Below, piece by piece: positions 1 to 5,243 of a stretch of DNA of 5,381 bases. A model generated the notes under the pieces. The model was not told the DNA's origin, made no database searches, and worked only from the letters and a program-made list of their open reading frames with translations. Origin of the DNA: an uncultured Candidatus Saccharibacteria bacterium (GTDB lineage Bacteria; Patescibacteria; Saccharimonadia; Saccharimonadales; UBA4665); assembly GCA_903925195.1 (NCBI GenBank), contig CAIYEO010000044.1, forward strand, positions 1 to 5,381. Reading direction: 5' to 3'. Each line of letters opens with the position of its first letter. Within the stretch, counting starts at the first letter, position 1. Both the position numbers and the translations under genes were made by a program.

Positions 1-450
1 CCTATGGAAGCTTTAGACAGAGTTAAAGCTAACCTCGAAAGTCTAAAATATGAGGCTATAGCAGAGCGACTCGGTTGGAGTGAAGAGGAAGCCAGAGAAA
101 TTATTACACCAGGGATTCGACGTCATATAGCAGTCAACAACATCAACAACCCTATGGAAGCTTTAGACAGAGTTAAAGCTAACCTCGAAAGTCTAAAATA
201 TGAGGCTATAGCAGAGCGACTCGGTTGGAGTGAAGAGGAAGCCAGAGAATTTATTACACCTAGCATTCGACGTCAATTAGCAATCGGCAACATCAACAAC
301 CCTATGGAAGCTTTAGACAGAGTTAAAGCTAACCTCGAAAGTCTTAACGATGAAGCTATCGCTGAGCAACTTGGTTGGAGTGAAGAGGAAGCCAGAGAAT
401 TTATTACACCAGGGATTCGACTTCGTTTTGCAGTCAGCAACATGAATGAC
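1..450 (+). repeat. Three 150-bp in-frame tandem repeats
   Basis: Units start at 1, 151 and 301 with the same CCTATGGAAG and keep the reading frame. Units 1 and 2 are identical over their first 109 nt and differ at 9 positions, all in the last 41 nt. Unit 3 differs from unit 2 at about 20 positions but shares the first 43 nt and a block near 381-410 exactly. Unit 3 shares AGGGATTCGA with unit 1 but not with unit 2, which suggests sequence exchange between units. The array probably continues left of the window. Confidence 0.95.
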
Positions 451-552
451 CCATTTTCAGGATTAATAGATTATATAGATGGAAGAATTCAATATCACGG
501 AACTTATTGGTCGGGCAAAAAACGAGTAATAACCCCTGGGCAAGCCGAATAG
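1..552 (+). CDS. C-terminal part of a tandem HTH-like repeat protein (5' truncated)
   Basis: The frame is open at the left edge and ends at TAG 550-552. It contains three 50-residue units, each starting Pro-Met-Glu-Ala-Leu-Asp, followed by a unique tail of about 32 residues rich in Gly, Tyr and Ile. The ATG at 4 is the internal Met of a repeat unit, because the same Met recurs at 154 and 304, so the true start probably lies upstream with more units. Within a unit, residues 17-35 (YEAIAERLG, then W-S, then EEEAREFI) look like the recognition part of a helix-turn-helix, as in sigma-factor region 4 or similar small DNA-binding folds. Each unit is probably a four-helix bundle. No signal peptide or membrane segment is visible. 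I do not recognise a named family. DNA binding is inferred from the HTH-like pattern, and a plain alpha-helical scaffold repeat is the alternative. Confidence 0.75.
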   Translation, partial: PMEALDRVKANLESLKYEAIAERLGWSEEEAREIITPGIRRHIAVNNINNPMEALDRVKANLESLKYEAIAERLGWSEEEAREFITPSIRRQLAIGNINNPMEALDRVKANLESLNDEAIAEQLGWSEEEAREFITPGIRLRFAVSNMNDPFSGLIDYIDGRIQYHGTYWSGKKRVITPGQAE

Positions 553-625
553 AAGCTTAACTCATAGCGTGATTTAATGAAAATAACAAGGTAGCATTAT
601 TAGCTGAGTTGTAATTATTGTCGGA

Positions 626-772
626 TCAATCCACATCTTCGGTCCTTATCAATTCTTCTATTTCAGAAACAACTATATCCTCATAGTTAAAAGTTTTGAC
701 TAGGAACCATCTCCCAGATATCAAGAAGTCTGATCCTACAAAGATTTCATAATAATTGATATTACTGAACAT
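626..772 (-). CDS. Possible 48-residue protein encoded within the left long repeat
   Basis: On the minus strand an ATG at 772-770 opens 48 codons ending in TGA at 628-626. The protein starts MFSNINYYEIF, has a central GRWFLVKTFNYEDIV stretch and ends in acidic residues. It resembles a fragment of a small alpha/beta protein, but I recognise no family. No clear Shine-Dalgarno or promoter precedes it. In the right copy of the repeat the ATG is ATT and an early TAA appears. Only about a third of the differences between the copies are synonymous, which does not support protein-level constraint. It may be a decayed gene fragment or a chance frame in a conserved non-coding element. Confidence 0.25.
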   Translation of the reverse strand: MFSNINYYEIFVGSDFLISGRWFLVKTFNYEDIVVSEIEELIRTEDVD

Positions 773-822
773 ACTATCAAAAAAACCGCTATTCTAATTC
801 ATGACCAACTAAATAATTAATA
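632..822 (+). repeat. Left copy of a long direct repeat
   Basis: This segment recurs at about 5073-5245 in the same orientation. From 659 to 805 the copies differ at about ten positions plus a 2-bp indel (CCGCT here, GCT on the right). Left of that, 641-658 (18 bp) is absent from the right copy, and CACATCTT at 632-639 matches again. To the right, weaker similarity reaches 822-824, where ATA stands in place of the ATG that starts the last gene. It contains the 29-bp core at 687-715, a short inverted repeat AACTAT/ATAGTT (671-688) and an imperfect palindrome starting TTCATAATAATT (746-769). Its function is not known. Confidence 0.85.
687..715 (+). repeat. 29-bp core repeat, copy 1
   Basis: This sequence starts TTAAAAGTTTTGAC and ends CATCTCCC. 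It is identical at 2965-2993 and 5110-5138, all in the same orientation. The embedded TTGACT resembles a -35 box, but no -10 hexamer follows at the right distance. The spacing of more than 2 kb rules out a CRISPR array. It could be a recombination site, a protein-binding site or the conserved part of a transcript. Confidence 0.9.
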
Positions 823-907
823 TAAAGCACGGTACTACAAAAATAATAATCTTGACGGAGAAGCATCAATAGCTGACAATAAAGCAATATATCAAACACT
901 AATGTAG
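821..907 (+). pseudogene. Possible coding remnant without a start codon
   Basis: After a TAA at 818-820, this frame runs 28 codons to TAG at 905-907. Its later part, LDGEASIADNKAIYQTLM, looks like protein in composition. It has no ATG except the last codon and no recognisable homology. It could be the tail of a gene whose front was replaced by the neighbouring long repeat, or it could be chance. The promoter-like pair at 852-880 overlaps it. Confidence 0.15.
852..880 (+). promoter_or_regulatory. Weak sigma70-like promoter for the Nudix gene
   Basis: TTGACG at 852-857 and GACAAT at 875-880 are separated by 17 bp, matching the consensus at 5 of 6 and 4 of 6 positions. Transcription would start near 887 and leave a leader of about 80 nt. 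This is the best candidate seen before the Nudix gene, but the -10 is weak. Confidence 0.3.
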
Positions 908-930
908 TATATATCCTAAGAAATAACAAA

Positions 931-948
931 TAAGGAAGTACCTCCTAA
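931..948 (+). promoter_or_regulatory. Imperfect palindrome upstream of the Nudix gene
   Basis: TAAGGAAGTACCTCCTAA is an 18-bp palindrome with two mismatched pairs, ending 18 nt before the Nudix ATG. With essentially no loop it suits a dimeric repressor site better than an RNA hairpin. Its CCTCCT could also pair with purine-rich ribosome-binding sequence. The role is inferred only. Confidence 0.25.
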
Positions 949-952
949 GCAT

Positions 953-958
953 GAAAGG
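953..958 (+). promoter_or_regulatory. Shine-Dalgarno of the Nudix gene
   Basis: GAAAGG lies 8 nt before the ATG at 967 and supports this start over the out-of-frame ATG at 951. It is the only clear ribosome-binding site seen before a gene in the window. Confidence 0.55.
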
Positions 959-966
959 TATTCATC

Positions 967-1377
967 ATGAGAGTAAATGTTAGTGCAATTATCTCGCACA
1001 AAAATAAAGTTTTATTAATGCAACGAGATATAAATGATGAACATTTCCCTGGACATTGGGGCGTCCCTGGCGGAGGCATGGAAGATGGAGACACAACAAT
1101 CGAGGCAACAGCAGTCAGAGAAGTGTACGAAGAGGTGGGATTAAAAATTAAGCCTATCCAAATTAGATATAATAATATATATAATGACGTTATATTCATT
1201 GTTATAACGGCCGAAATAGAAGGTGAATTAGCTTTTGAAGACAAGCTCAAAACATCTGAAGAAGTATACAAATATGAATGGGTTGATTTAGCTGGTATTA
1301 CAGGAAAAGAATTTACTCCATTTACTAAAGACAGGATAGTAGAGGTTTTAAATGAAATCTCAGCATCCAGTAAATAA
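967..1377 (+). CDS. Nudix hydrolase
   Basis: This 136-residue protein has the usual length of a MutT-type Nudix enzyme. These enzymes hydrolyse nucleoside diphosphates linked to another moiety, such as oxidised or non-canonical dNTPs, in the cytoplasm with Mg2+ or Mn2+. An N-terminal strand (residues 1-20) leads to HWGVPGGG (30-37) and the Nudix box 37-59, with the metal-binding core REVYEEVGL at 51-59 (Arg51, Glu52, Glu55 and Glu56 all present). The usual Glu six residues after the first box Gly is Thr43, a conservative-risk change because the REXXEE core is intact. Start at 967: GAAAGG at 953-958 lies 8 nt upstream as a Shine-Dalgarno, unlike the leaderless genes further on. An ATG at 951 is out of frame and closes quickly. 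The substrate cannot be told from the sequence. The gene stands alone, 414 nt after its left neighbour and 170 nt before the next. Confidence 0.93.
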   Translation: MRVNVSAIISHKNKVLLMQRDINDEHFPGHWGVPGGGMEDGDTTIEATAVREVYEEVGLKIKPIQIRYNNIYNDVIFIVITAEIEGELAFEDKLKTSEEVYKYEWVDLAGITGKEFTPFTKDRIVEVLNEISASSK

Positions 1378-1532
1378 CTTACTGATTATACGTGCGTAAA
1401 GAATCCATTTTCCTGCTGTTAATGAGTTATTCGATTCTACAGTTGAGTGCATTGTTTATTTTAAGATTAAACAAATGATAGAAAACTGTATTTAGATTCA
1501 CTTAGTATGAAAATTACTCCGCTTGCGCTTAG

Positions 1533-1541
1533 TGTTATAAT
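1533..1541 (+). promoter_or_regulatory. Extended -10 promoter of the small membrane protein gene
   Basis: TGTTATAAT combines the TG extension with a perfect TATAAT at 1536-1541. A weak -35 (ATTACT, 1513-1518, 3 of 6) sits 17 bp upstream. Only 6 nt separate the -10 from the ATG at 1548, so transcription should begin at or next to the start codon. The upstream gap (1378-1532) shows only weak inverted repeats (AGAATC/GATTCT at 1400/1433 and TACAGTT/AACTGTA at 1438/1484) and no T-rich terminator. Confidence 0.7.
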
Positions 1542-1547
1542 TATTGT

Positions 1548-1910
1548 ATGAGAGAAAAACAAGATGGTTATAGAATAGGCTGGTTAATGCCAGTAGAAGC
1601 TCTCTGCTATGGCTCACTACTTGGCTTTGGTCTTAAGTTTGGTTTCTTATTAGTAACACCTATTGTCTTTACCTTATTCTTCGCTGCACTATTTATTGCA
1701 AAGAAGATAGAAAATCGATACGAAATAGATTCTGTTAAGTATCATGAGGCAATAAATTATGCCATAGATTCGAATACCGACATACCCTCTTATGAATTAT
1801 TTATGCGTAAGAAGACAAGGAATAATAAGCTTTATTTAATTAGAAAATCTCTATCTAATAATATGCAATCATTACTATTAGCTAGCCGTATAGCCGTCTT
1901 ACTAAAGTAG
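1548..1910 (+). CDS. Small membrane protein of unknown function
   Basis: This 120-residue protein has a long hydrophobic stretch at residues 11-51, long enough for two transmembrane helices (about 12-30 and 33-51) joined by a short turn around Leu29-Lys30. A hydrophilic region follows (52-105, with a basic MRKKTRNNK at 86-94), then a mildly hydrophobic C-terminal helix (106-119). With the basic region inside, both ends would face the cytoplasm. No family is recognised. The start rests on the TATAAT ending 6 nt upstream and the absence of any Shine-Dalgarno. A frameshifted small gene begins 18 nt after its TAG and may be co-transcribed. Confidence 0.75.
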   Translation: MREKQDGYRIGWLMPVEALCYGSLLGFGLKFGFLLVTPIVFTLFFAALFIAKKIENRYEIDSVKYHEAINYAIDSNTDIPSYELFMRKKTRNNKLYLIRKSLSNNMQSLLLASRIAVLLK

Positions 1911-1928
1911 ACTGATAGCTATTATAAG

Positions 1929-2191
1929 ATGGAAAAATATGTAAATAAAAAAACAGTAGTAAATTTAGATAATATAGATTCCGAATTTAAGATAATGAAA
2001 CGGGAGTATTTCATTAAAATTCAATTAAATTATTATCAAAAGAAATAGTCCTGAAAAAAAATTGTATGAAAGTATTAAAGGATATAAATATTGATAATGA
2101 ACCTTCAAACTTCATAGACGGAGGTAGTATATCCCATAAAACTATAGAATCCATCAAATTAGCCAAAACAAGATACAATGAGAAAGGATAA
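1929..2191 (+). pseudogene. Small gene split by a -1 frameshift
   Basis: An ATG at 1929 opens 39 codons (MEKYVNKKTVVNLDN..., stop TAG 2046-2048). A second frame, open from 2018, continues to TAA at 2189-2191 and reads NSIKLLSKEIVLKKN, then MKVLKDINIDNEPSNF, ending in KLAKTRYNEKG. Joining them by one base at the AAAA run 2016-2019 gives a plausible protein of about 87 residues, Lys-rich and soluble-looking. The break could be a real pseudogene mutation, a sequencing error in the A-run, or frameshifting in vivo, though no canonical slippery heptamer is seen. Alternatively there are two small genes, the second starting at ATG 2066. No family is recognised. It follows the small membrane gene by 18 nt. 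Confidence 0.45.
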
Positions 2192-2225
2192 ATGGAATAT
2201 TCTAATCCTTGAATAAAAAAATTGA

Positions 2226-2247
2226 GGGAATACTGCAATATATTCCC
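2226..2247 (-). terminator. Hairpin resembling a minus-strand terminator
   Basis: GGGAATA (2226-2232) pairs with TATTCCC (2241-2247) around an 8-nt loop. On the minus strand a run of seven T follows four bases after the stem. On the plus strand no T-run follows. It would thus stop transcripts coming from the right on the minus strand, although no minus-strand gene is evident there. It may instead act weakly as a plus-strand end for the frameshifted gene. Confidence 0.35.
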
Positions 2248-2266
2248 CATTATAAGCTATTAAGCA

Positions 2267-2295
2267 TTGACATATATTATTATTTATTGTAAAAT
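2267..2295 (+). promoter_or_regulatory. Near-consensus sigma70 promoter, leaderless
   Basis: TTGACA (2267-2272, perfect) and TAAAAT (2290-2295, 5 of 6) are separated by an optimal 17 bp. The ATG lies 6 nt after the -10, so the predicted transcription start is the A of the start codon. No Shine-Dalgarno can fit. This is the strongest promoter in the window. Confidence 0.85.
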
Positions 2296-2301
2296 AGAAC
2301 A

Positions 2302-2913
2302 ATGAAAAATTCATTTGAAGTTAAAGAAAACAAGCTAGCTGAAATTCAGCATAGTGATAGTGAGCTATCACCCAAAAAAAATAATAAATTAGCTAAAGTT
2401 ATTGGCGTTGTAGCACTAGCTGCCGCGACCATAGCCGGAACATATATTGCCGTTAAAGGCACAAACGAATCACTCAGTCATAGATCTGAATTTGTTGCTG
2501 ATCTTACAAATCCAAGAGCTCTAGAAGCTAGCGGCGCTTGCGTATTAAAACTTGATGCTGAAAAACAATTTCTTTGGAGTGTTGCTTCAGATATAACTAA
2601 ACCAGGAACTTTTAAAGCTGCAGATTATAAGGCTGAAGCCGATGATTTGAAACTTATATCTAGCTTTTATGCATCTTCACTCAATATAGCTGCCGCAAAT
2701 CATATTTTATGTACACCGTCTAGTAAAACAGCAACGAACCTAACACCTGATTTTTCAATTATTGGCCTCAAATGTGCAACTAAATTAGCTGAGGAATATA
2801 CATACCCAGAAAGTCAGCCTAATGATTTATATAAGCATGATTCAATCATTCATGACGACAAAATAAAAATTGAAGAATCTTTAACGAGTCAATTAGATAT
2901 TCAGTGTAATTAA
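2302..2913 (+). CDS. Membrane-anchored protein with extracytoplasmic domain, unknown function
   Basis: This 203-residue protein has a charged N-terminus (1-31, Lys-rich at 25-32), one transmembrane helix at about 33-51 (Ala, Val and Ile rich, ending TYIAV) and a domain of about 150 residues after it. By the positive-inside rule the C-terminal domain faces outward. That domain holds all four cysteines (80, 137, 158 and 202), spaced so that two disulfides could form. The acidic C-terminus ends QCN. No lipobox follows the helix and no sortase signal is present, so it should be an uncleaved anchor. No family is recognised. The start is fixed by an in-frame TAA at 2290-2292 and by the leaderless promoter. 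Confidence 0.75.
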   Translation: MKNSFEVKENKLAEIQHSDSELSPKKNNKLAKVIGVVALAAATIAGTYIAVKGTNESLSHRSEFVADLTNPRALEASGACVLKLDAEKQFLWSVASDITKPGTFKAADYKAEADDLKLISSFYASSLNIAAANHILCTPSSKTATNLTPDFSIIGLKCATKLAEEYTYPESQPNDLYKHDSIIHDDKIKIEESLTSQLDIQCN

Positions 2914-2964
2914 TACAATTTAAATCCAAAGACAAATACAAGATAATTATCATTGAATATAAAT

Positions 2965-2993
2965 TTAAAAGTTTTGACTAGGAACCATCTCCC
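2965..2993 (+). repeat. 29-bp core repeat, copy 2
   Basis: It is identical to 687-715 and 5110-5138 and in the same orientation, but the flanks on both sides are unrelated to the other copies. This copy therefore defines the core boundaries. The short inverted repeat found just left of the core in the other copies is absent here. The rest of this 280-nt gap (2914-3193) shows a 10-bp palindrome GATAATTATC (2942-2951) and the promoter of the next gene. Confidence 0.9.
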
Positions 2994-3154
2994 CTGCCAG
3001 TCATATAAAACCTACAATAACGGATTTTTATAGCTTTTACTTTTAGCCCACTGCAATACAATTTACTAAAATTGAAGGTCCTCATCTTTTAAAAAAGCTC
3101 AAATCTTTTCTCCTGTATTTACTAAATCATATATATATTTTGTTATAAACCTTA

Positions 3155-3163
3155 TGGTATAAT
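3155..3163 (+). promoter_or_regulatory. Extended -10 promoter of the large gene
   Basis: TGGTATAAT is a TG-extended perfect -10 (TATAAT 3158-3163) with no good -35, giving a leader of about 24 nt without a Shine-Dalgarno. A second TAAAAT at 3180-3185 lies 8 nt before the ATG and could drive a leaderless transcript instead. Confidence 0.55.
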
Positions 3164-3193
3164 TTATTTGTTAAAAGTATAAAATAAATAGAT

Positions 3194-4963
3194 ATGCCAG
3201 AAGAAACACCTCCTCCTATAAACATAAGTCCAGAAACTCCTACATATATTGATTTAGCTAGAAATCCATCGATTGACCCGTTAATTAGAGAGCATGCTCA
3301 GAGATTGGCAGAGGAAACAATTGGCGATATTCTTGTTCATGAAGAAACTGATATGGATACTACTGAATCTGAAGACGAAAAAAAAGTTCCCAAACTCAGC
3401 GAAGAACTACAAGCTATAGCCGACAAGTCAATTGAATTTCATGAAAGATATCAAACATTAAAAGACCGAGAATTATCCTTAAAAATAGATAAAGATTCTA
3501 AAGTAAATGAGCTAAGGACAGAAATAGCTTCAAAGAATTTATCCGATAAACAGAGAGATAGAGAATTCTATAAGGGCTATATGGAAATAAGAGACGGAAT
3601 AGTTGATGCAGGTTCAGAAGTTTATGATGTTTTGCGAGAATCAAAAGCTCACTACAATTCTAACCAAGAAAGTTACGTCGAGCTAGCTATAGCTGAAGCA
3701 ACTGCGGATGGTGCCTATATCCTAATTGAAGGACAAAGTAATCTAGCGGAATTGGTCAAAAATGGTGTCGAGATAATCCCAGGAATGAGCCCGGCTGAGT
3801 TAACTCAACTAGAGGAAACAGGCCGATCAACCGGATTTAACTACATTGGTATAATTACTCAGGCAATAAAATTACTCGGTGAATCAGCCAGCGCGGAAAA
3901 TATAGAACAAATAATTTCGAATCAATTACGAATTGCCCAATCTAGAAAAGAGATACAGAATTTCATTATTAATCAGGCGAGAATATTTGAAGGCGAAATT
4001 AATATGGCGACTTTTCCTGAACTGAATAAATGGGCAGATTCATTAGGGTTAAGTGAAGATCAAAAAAATCTACTTTATAGTTCATGGGCTTCATATGATA
4101 AAGACAGAAGAGCAATGGATCCTAATAATCCTGATGATATCGTTAAATATGCTAAATCTAAATCTGAGATTCTACTAAATGGAATTGGTTCAGTAGATGA
4201 CTATATTGAACAATACGGAAAGGAAGAATTTGATCAAATAATGGATATTTTTGGAATATCAAATTTTACACGCTATACCCATGAGCTCATCCATAATCAG
4301 TTGGAGGCGTGGAATAATGGAGAAGTTATACCAGAGAATCTAATTATATCTGCACAGGATGATTGGAACGGTGCTTTTGGTGATCTAGATTCGCTTATCA
4401 GCCAAATAGGAACTAAGGGCACATTCTTCTTTGAGGCATCTAATGGTCTTGGTATGGCAAAAAAGATTGTTTCTGTTGGCAATAGAGAAAGAAAAAATGG
4501 ACGGAATCCAGAAGAAGCTGGTAGTATTAGAAACTTAATAATAGCTGCGCATGGAAGTCCAGGAGCAATTTTACTTGGATCAGGCAGACAAATGCTACAA
4601 GCCAGCGACTACCAAAATCCCAATAAAAAAACTTCATCACGCATAAATGACTATCGGAAACATCTTGGAAAGAATTGTCGAGTCGTACTGGTTTCTTGCT
4701 CAACTGCAGGTGACAATAATGGAAATGAAAATATAGCATCAGCAATTGCCGATAATCATGATATGAAGGTAAATGCAAATATTGCCGATGGTGGAGCTGT
4801 AAAAATAGACCCAAACGGAGAAGTTATTTTCTGGGCAGACTCTATTAATAATGAATTAAAAGCCGCTATCTTGGACGGCACAGAAGGAAATGGAGTAGAC
4901 GCATCGTATCCATTCAAAACTAGACTCGCAAGATGGAAACGCCTTATTAAGAAGGCTAAATAA
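3194..4963 (+). CDS. Large protein with C-terminal caspase-like (clan CD / DUF4347-like) domain
   Basis: This 589-residue protein has no signal peptide or membrane helix. Residues 1-65 are disordered-looking (Pro, Thr and acidic). About 66-130 is charged and helical, possibly coiled coil. About 130-445 is mostly helical with no recognised fold. The C-terminal part has a strand plus IIAAHGSPGAILLGSG (449-464, His453) and, 49 residues on, CRVVLVSCSTAG (495-506, Cys502). A His-Gly after one strand and a Cys after the next is the catalytic arrangement of clan CD cysteine peptidases (caspases, gingipain, MARTX CPD). The small residues and LxG after the His also recall DUF4347. The last 20 residues are basic. 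Peptidase activity is inferred, and the fold may be non-catalytic. The start is fixed by an in-frame TAA at 3185-3187. It stands alone between two copies of the 29-bp repeat. Confidence 0.8.
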   Translation: MPEETPPPINISPETPTYIDLARNPSIDPLIREHAQRLAEETIGDILVHEETDMDTTESEDEKKVPKLSEELQAIADKSIEFHERYQTLKDRELSLKIDKDSKVNELRTEIASKNLSDKQRDREFYKGYMEIRDGIVDAGSEVYDVLRESKAHYNSNQESYVELAIAEATADGAYILIEGQSNLAELVKNGVEIIPGMSPAELTQLEETGRSTGFNYIGIITQAIKLLGESASAENIEQIISNQLRIAQSRKEIQNFIINQARIFEGEINMATFPELNKWADSLGLSEDQKNLLYSSWASYDKDRRAMDPNNPDDIVKYAKSKSEILLNGIGSVDDYIEQYGKEEFDQIMDIFGISNFTRYTHELIHNQLEAWNNGEVIPENLIISAQDDWNGAFGDLDSLISQIGTKGTFFFEASNGLGMAKKIVSVGNRERKNGRNPEEAGSIRNLIIAAHGSPGAILLGSGRQMLQASDYQNPNKKTSSRINDYRKHLGKNCRVVLVSCSTAGDNNGNENIASAIADNHDMKVNANIADGGAVKIDPNGEVIFWADSINNELKAAILDGTEGNGVDASYPFKTRLARWKRLIKKAK

Positions 4964-5003
4964 TTATTAGCCGCACTGAAAATAATTTATTGAGGTTTTA
5001 TTA

Positions 5004-5025
5004 ATTAGGTTAACAGCGACCTAAT
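5004..5025 (+). other. Hairpin downstream of the large gene
   Basis: ATTAGGT (5004-5010) pairs with ACCTAAT (5019-5025) around an 8-nt loop, 40 nt after the stop of the large gene. No T-run follows on either strand, so it is at best a weak or factor-assisted terminator. The rest of 4964-5072 shows nothing recognisable. Confidence 0.3.
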
Positions 5026-5109
5026 GTAACTATTCTATTCGTATTTAATGAGACTTGATAATTACTATTCAACACATCTTATATTTCAGAAATAACTATA
5101 TCTTCATAG

Positions 5110-5138
5110 TTAAAAGTTTTGACTAGGAACCATCTCCC
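5110..5138 (+). repeat. 29-bp core repeat, copy 3
   Basis: It is identical to 687-715 and 2965-2993 and ends 105 nt before the start of the last gene. The distance from copy 2 is 2145 bp and from copy 1 to copy 2 is 2278 bp. Confidence 0.9.
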
Positions 5139-5230
5139 AGAATTCAAGGAGTCTGATCGCACAAAAATTTCATAATAATTGATATTACTGAAAATAGTAT
5201 CAAAAAAAGCTATTCTAATTCATGACATGC

Positions 5231-5236
5231 TAAAAT
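5231..5236 (+). promoter_or_regulatory. -10 element of the last gene
   Basis: TAAAAT ends 7 nt before the ATG at 5244, the same spacing as at the genes starting at 1548 and 2302, and no Shine-Dalgarno is present. No good -35 is seen 16-18 bp upstream. It lies inside the long repeat. Confidence 0.45.
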
Positions 5237-5243
5237 AATTAGT

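Larger units (their letters stand above)
553..966. other. Long gap without a convincing plus-strand gene
   Basis: This 414-nt stretch between the HTH-repeat gene and the Nudix gene holds the left copy of a long direct repeat (about 632-822), a short minus-strand reading frame inside it (626-772), a possible 28-codon coding remnant without a start (821-907), a weak promoter-like pair (852-880) and an imperfect palindrome just before the Nudix gene (931-948). Nothing recognisable lies in 553-625. No RNA gene was recognised. Confidence 0.6.

Noticed and set aside
687..715. TTGACT inside the core repeat as a -35 promoter box
   Set aside because: No acceptable -10 hexamer follows at 16-18 bp in the three copies, so a shared sigma70 promoter is not supported.
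945..1271. Minus-strand frame of 108 codons
   Set aside because: It is antisense to the Nudix gene, which has clear catalytic motifs. Its sequence is low in recognisable protein features and it has no start signals.
2014..2250. Minus-strand frame of 78 codons, hydrophobic
   Set aside because: It is antisense to the frameshifted small gene. Its ATG falls inside a TATAATG, leaving no room for a promoter start, and it contains the terminator-like hairpin right after its start. Hydrophobicity is expected from AT-rich antisense of Lys/Asn-rich coding sequence.
2986..3090. Minus-strand 35-codon frame starting MRTFNFSKLY and ending in the core repeat
   Set aside because: It is short, unrelated to the frame seen in the other repeat copies, and lacks a promoter or homology.
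4297..4814. Two minus-strand frames of 61 and 95 codons
   Set aside because: Both are antisense to the 589-residue gene within its best-supported domain region, and neither has start signals.
687..5138. CRISPR array from the 29-bp repeats
   Set aside because: The repeat length would fit, but the copies are more than 2 kb apart with genes between them and no spacers or cas genes.
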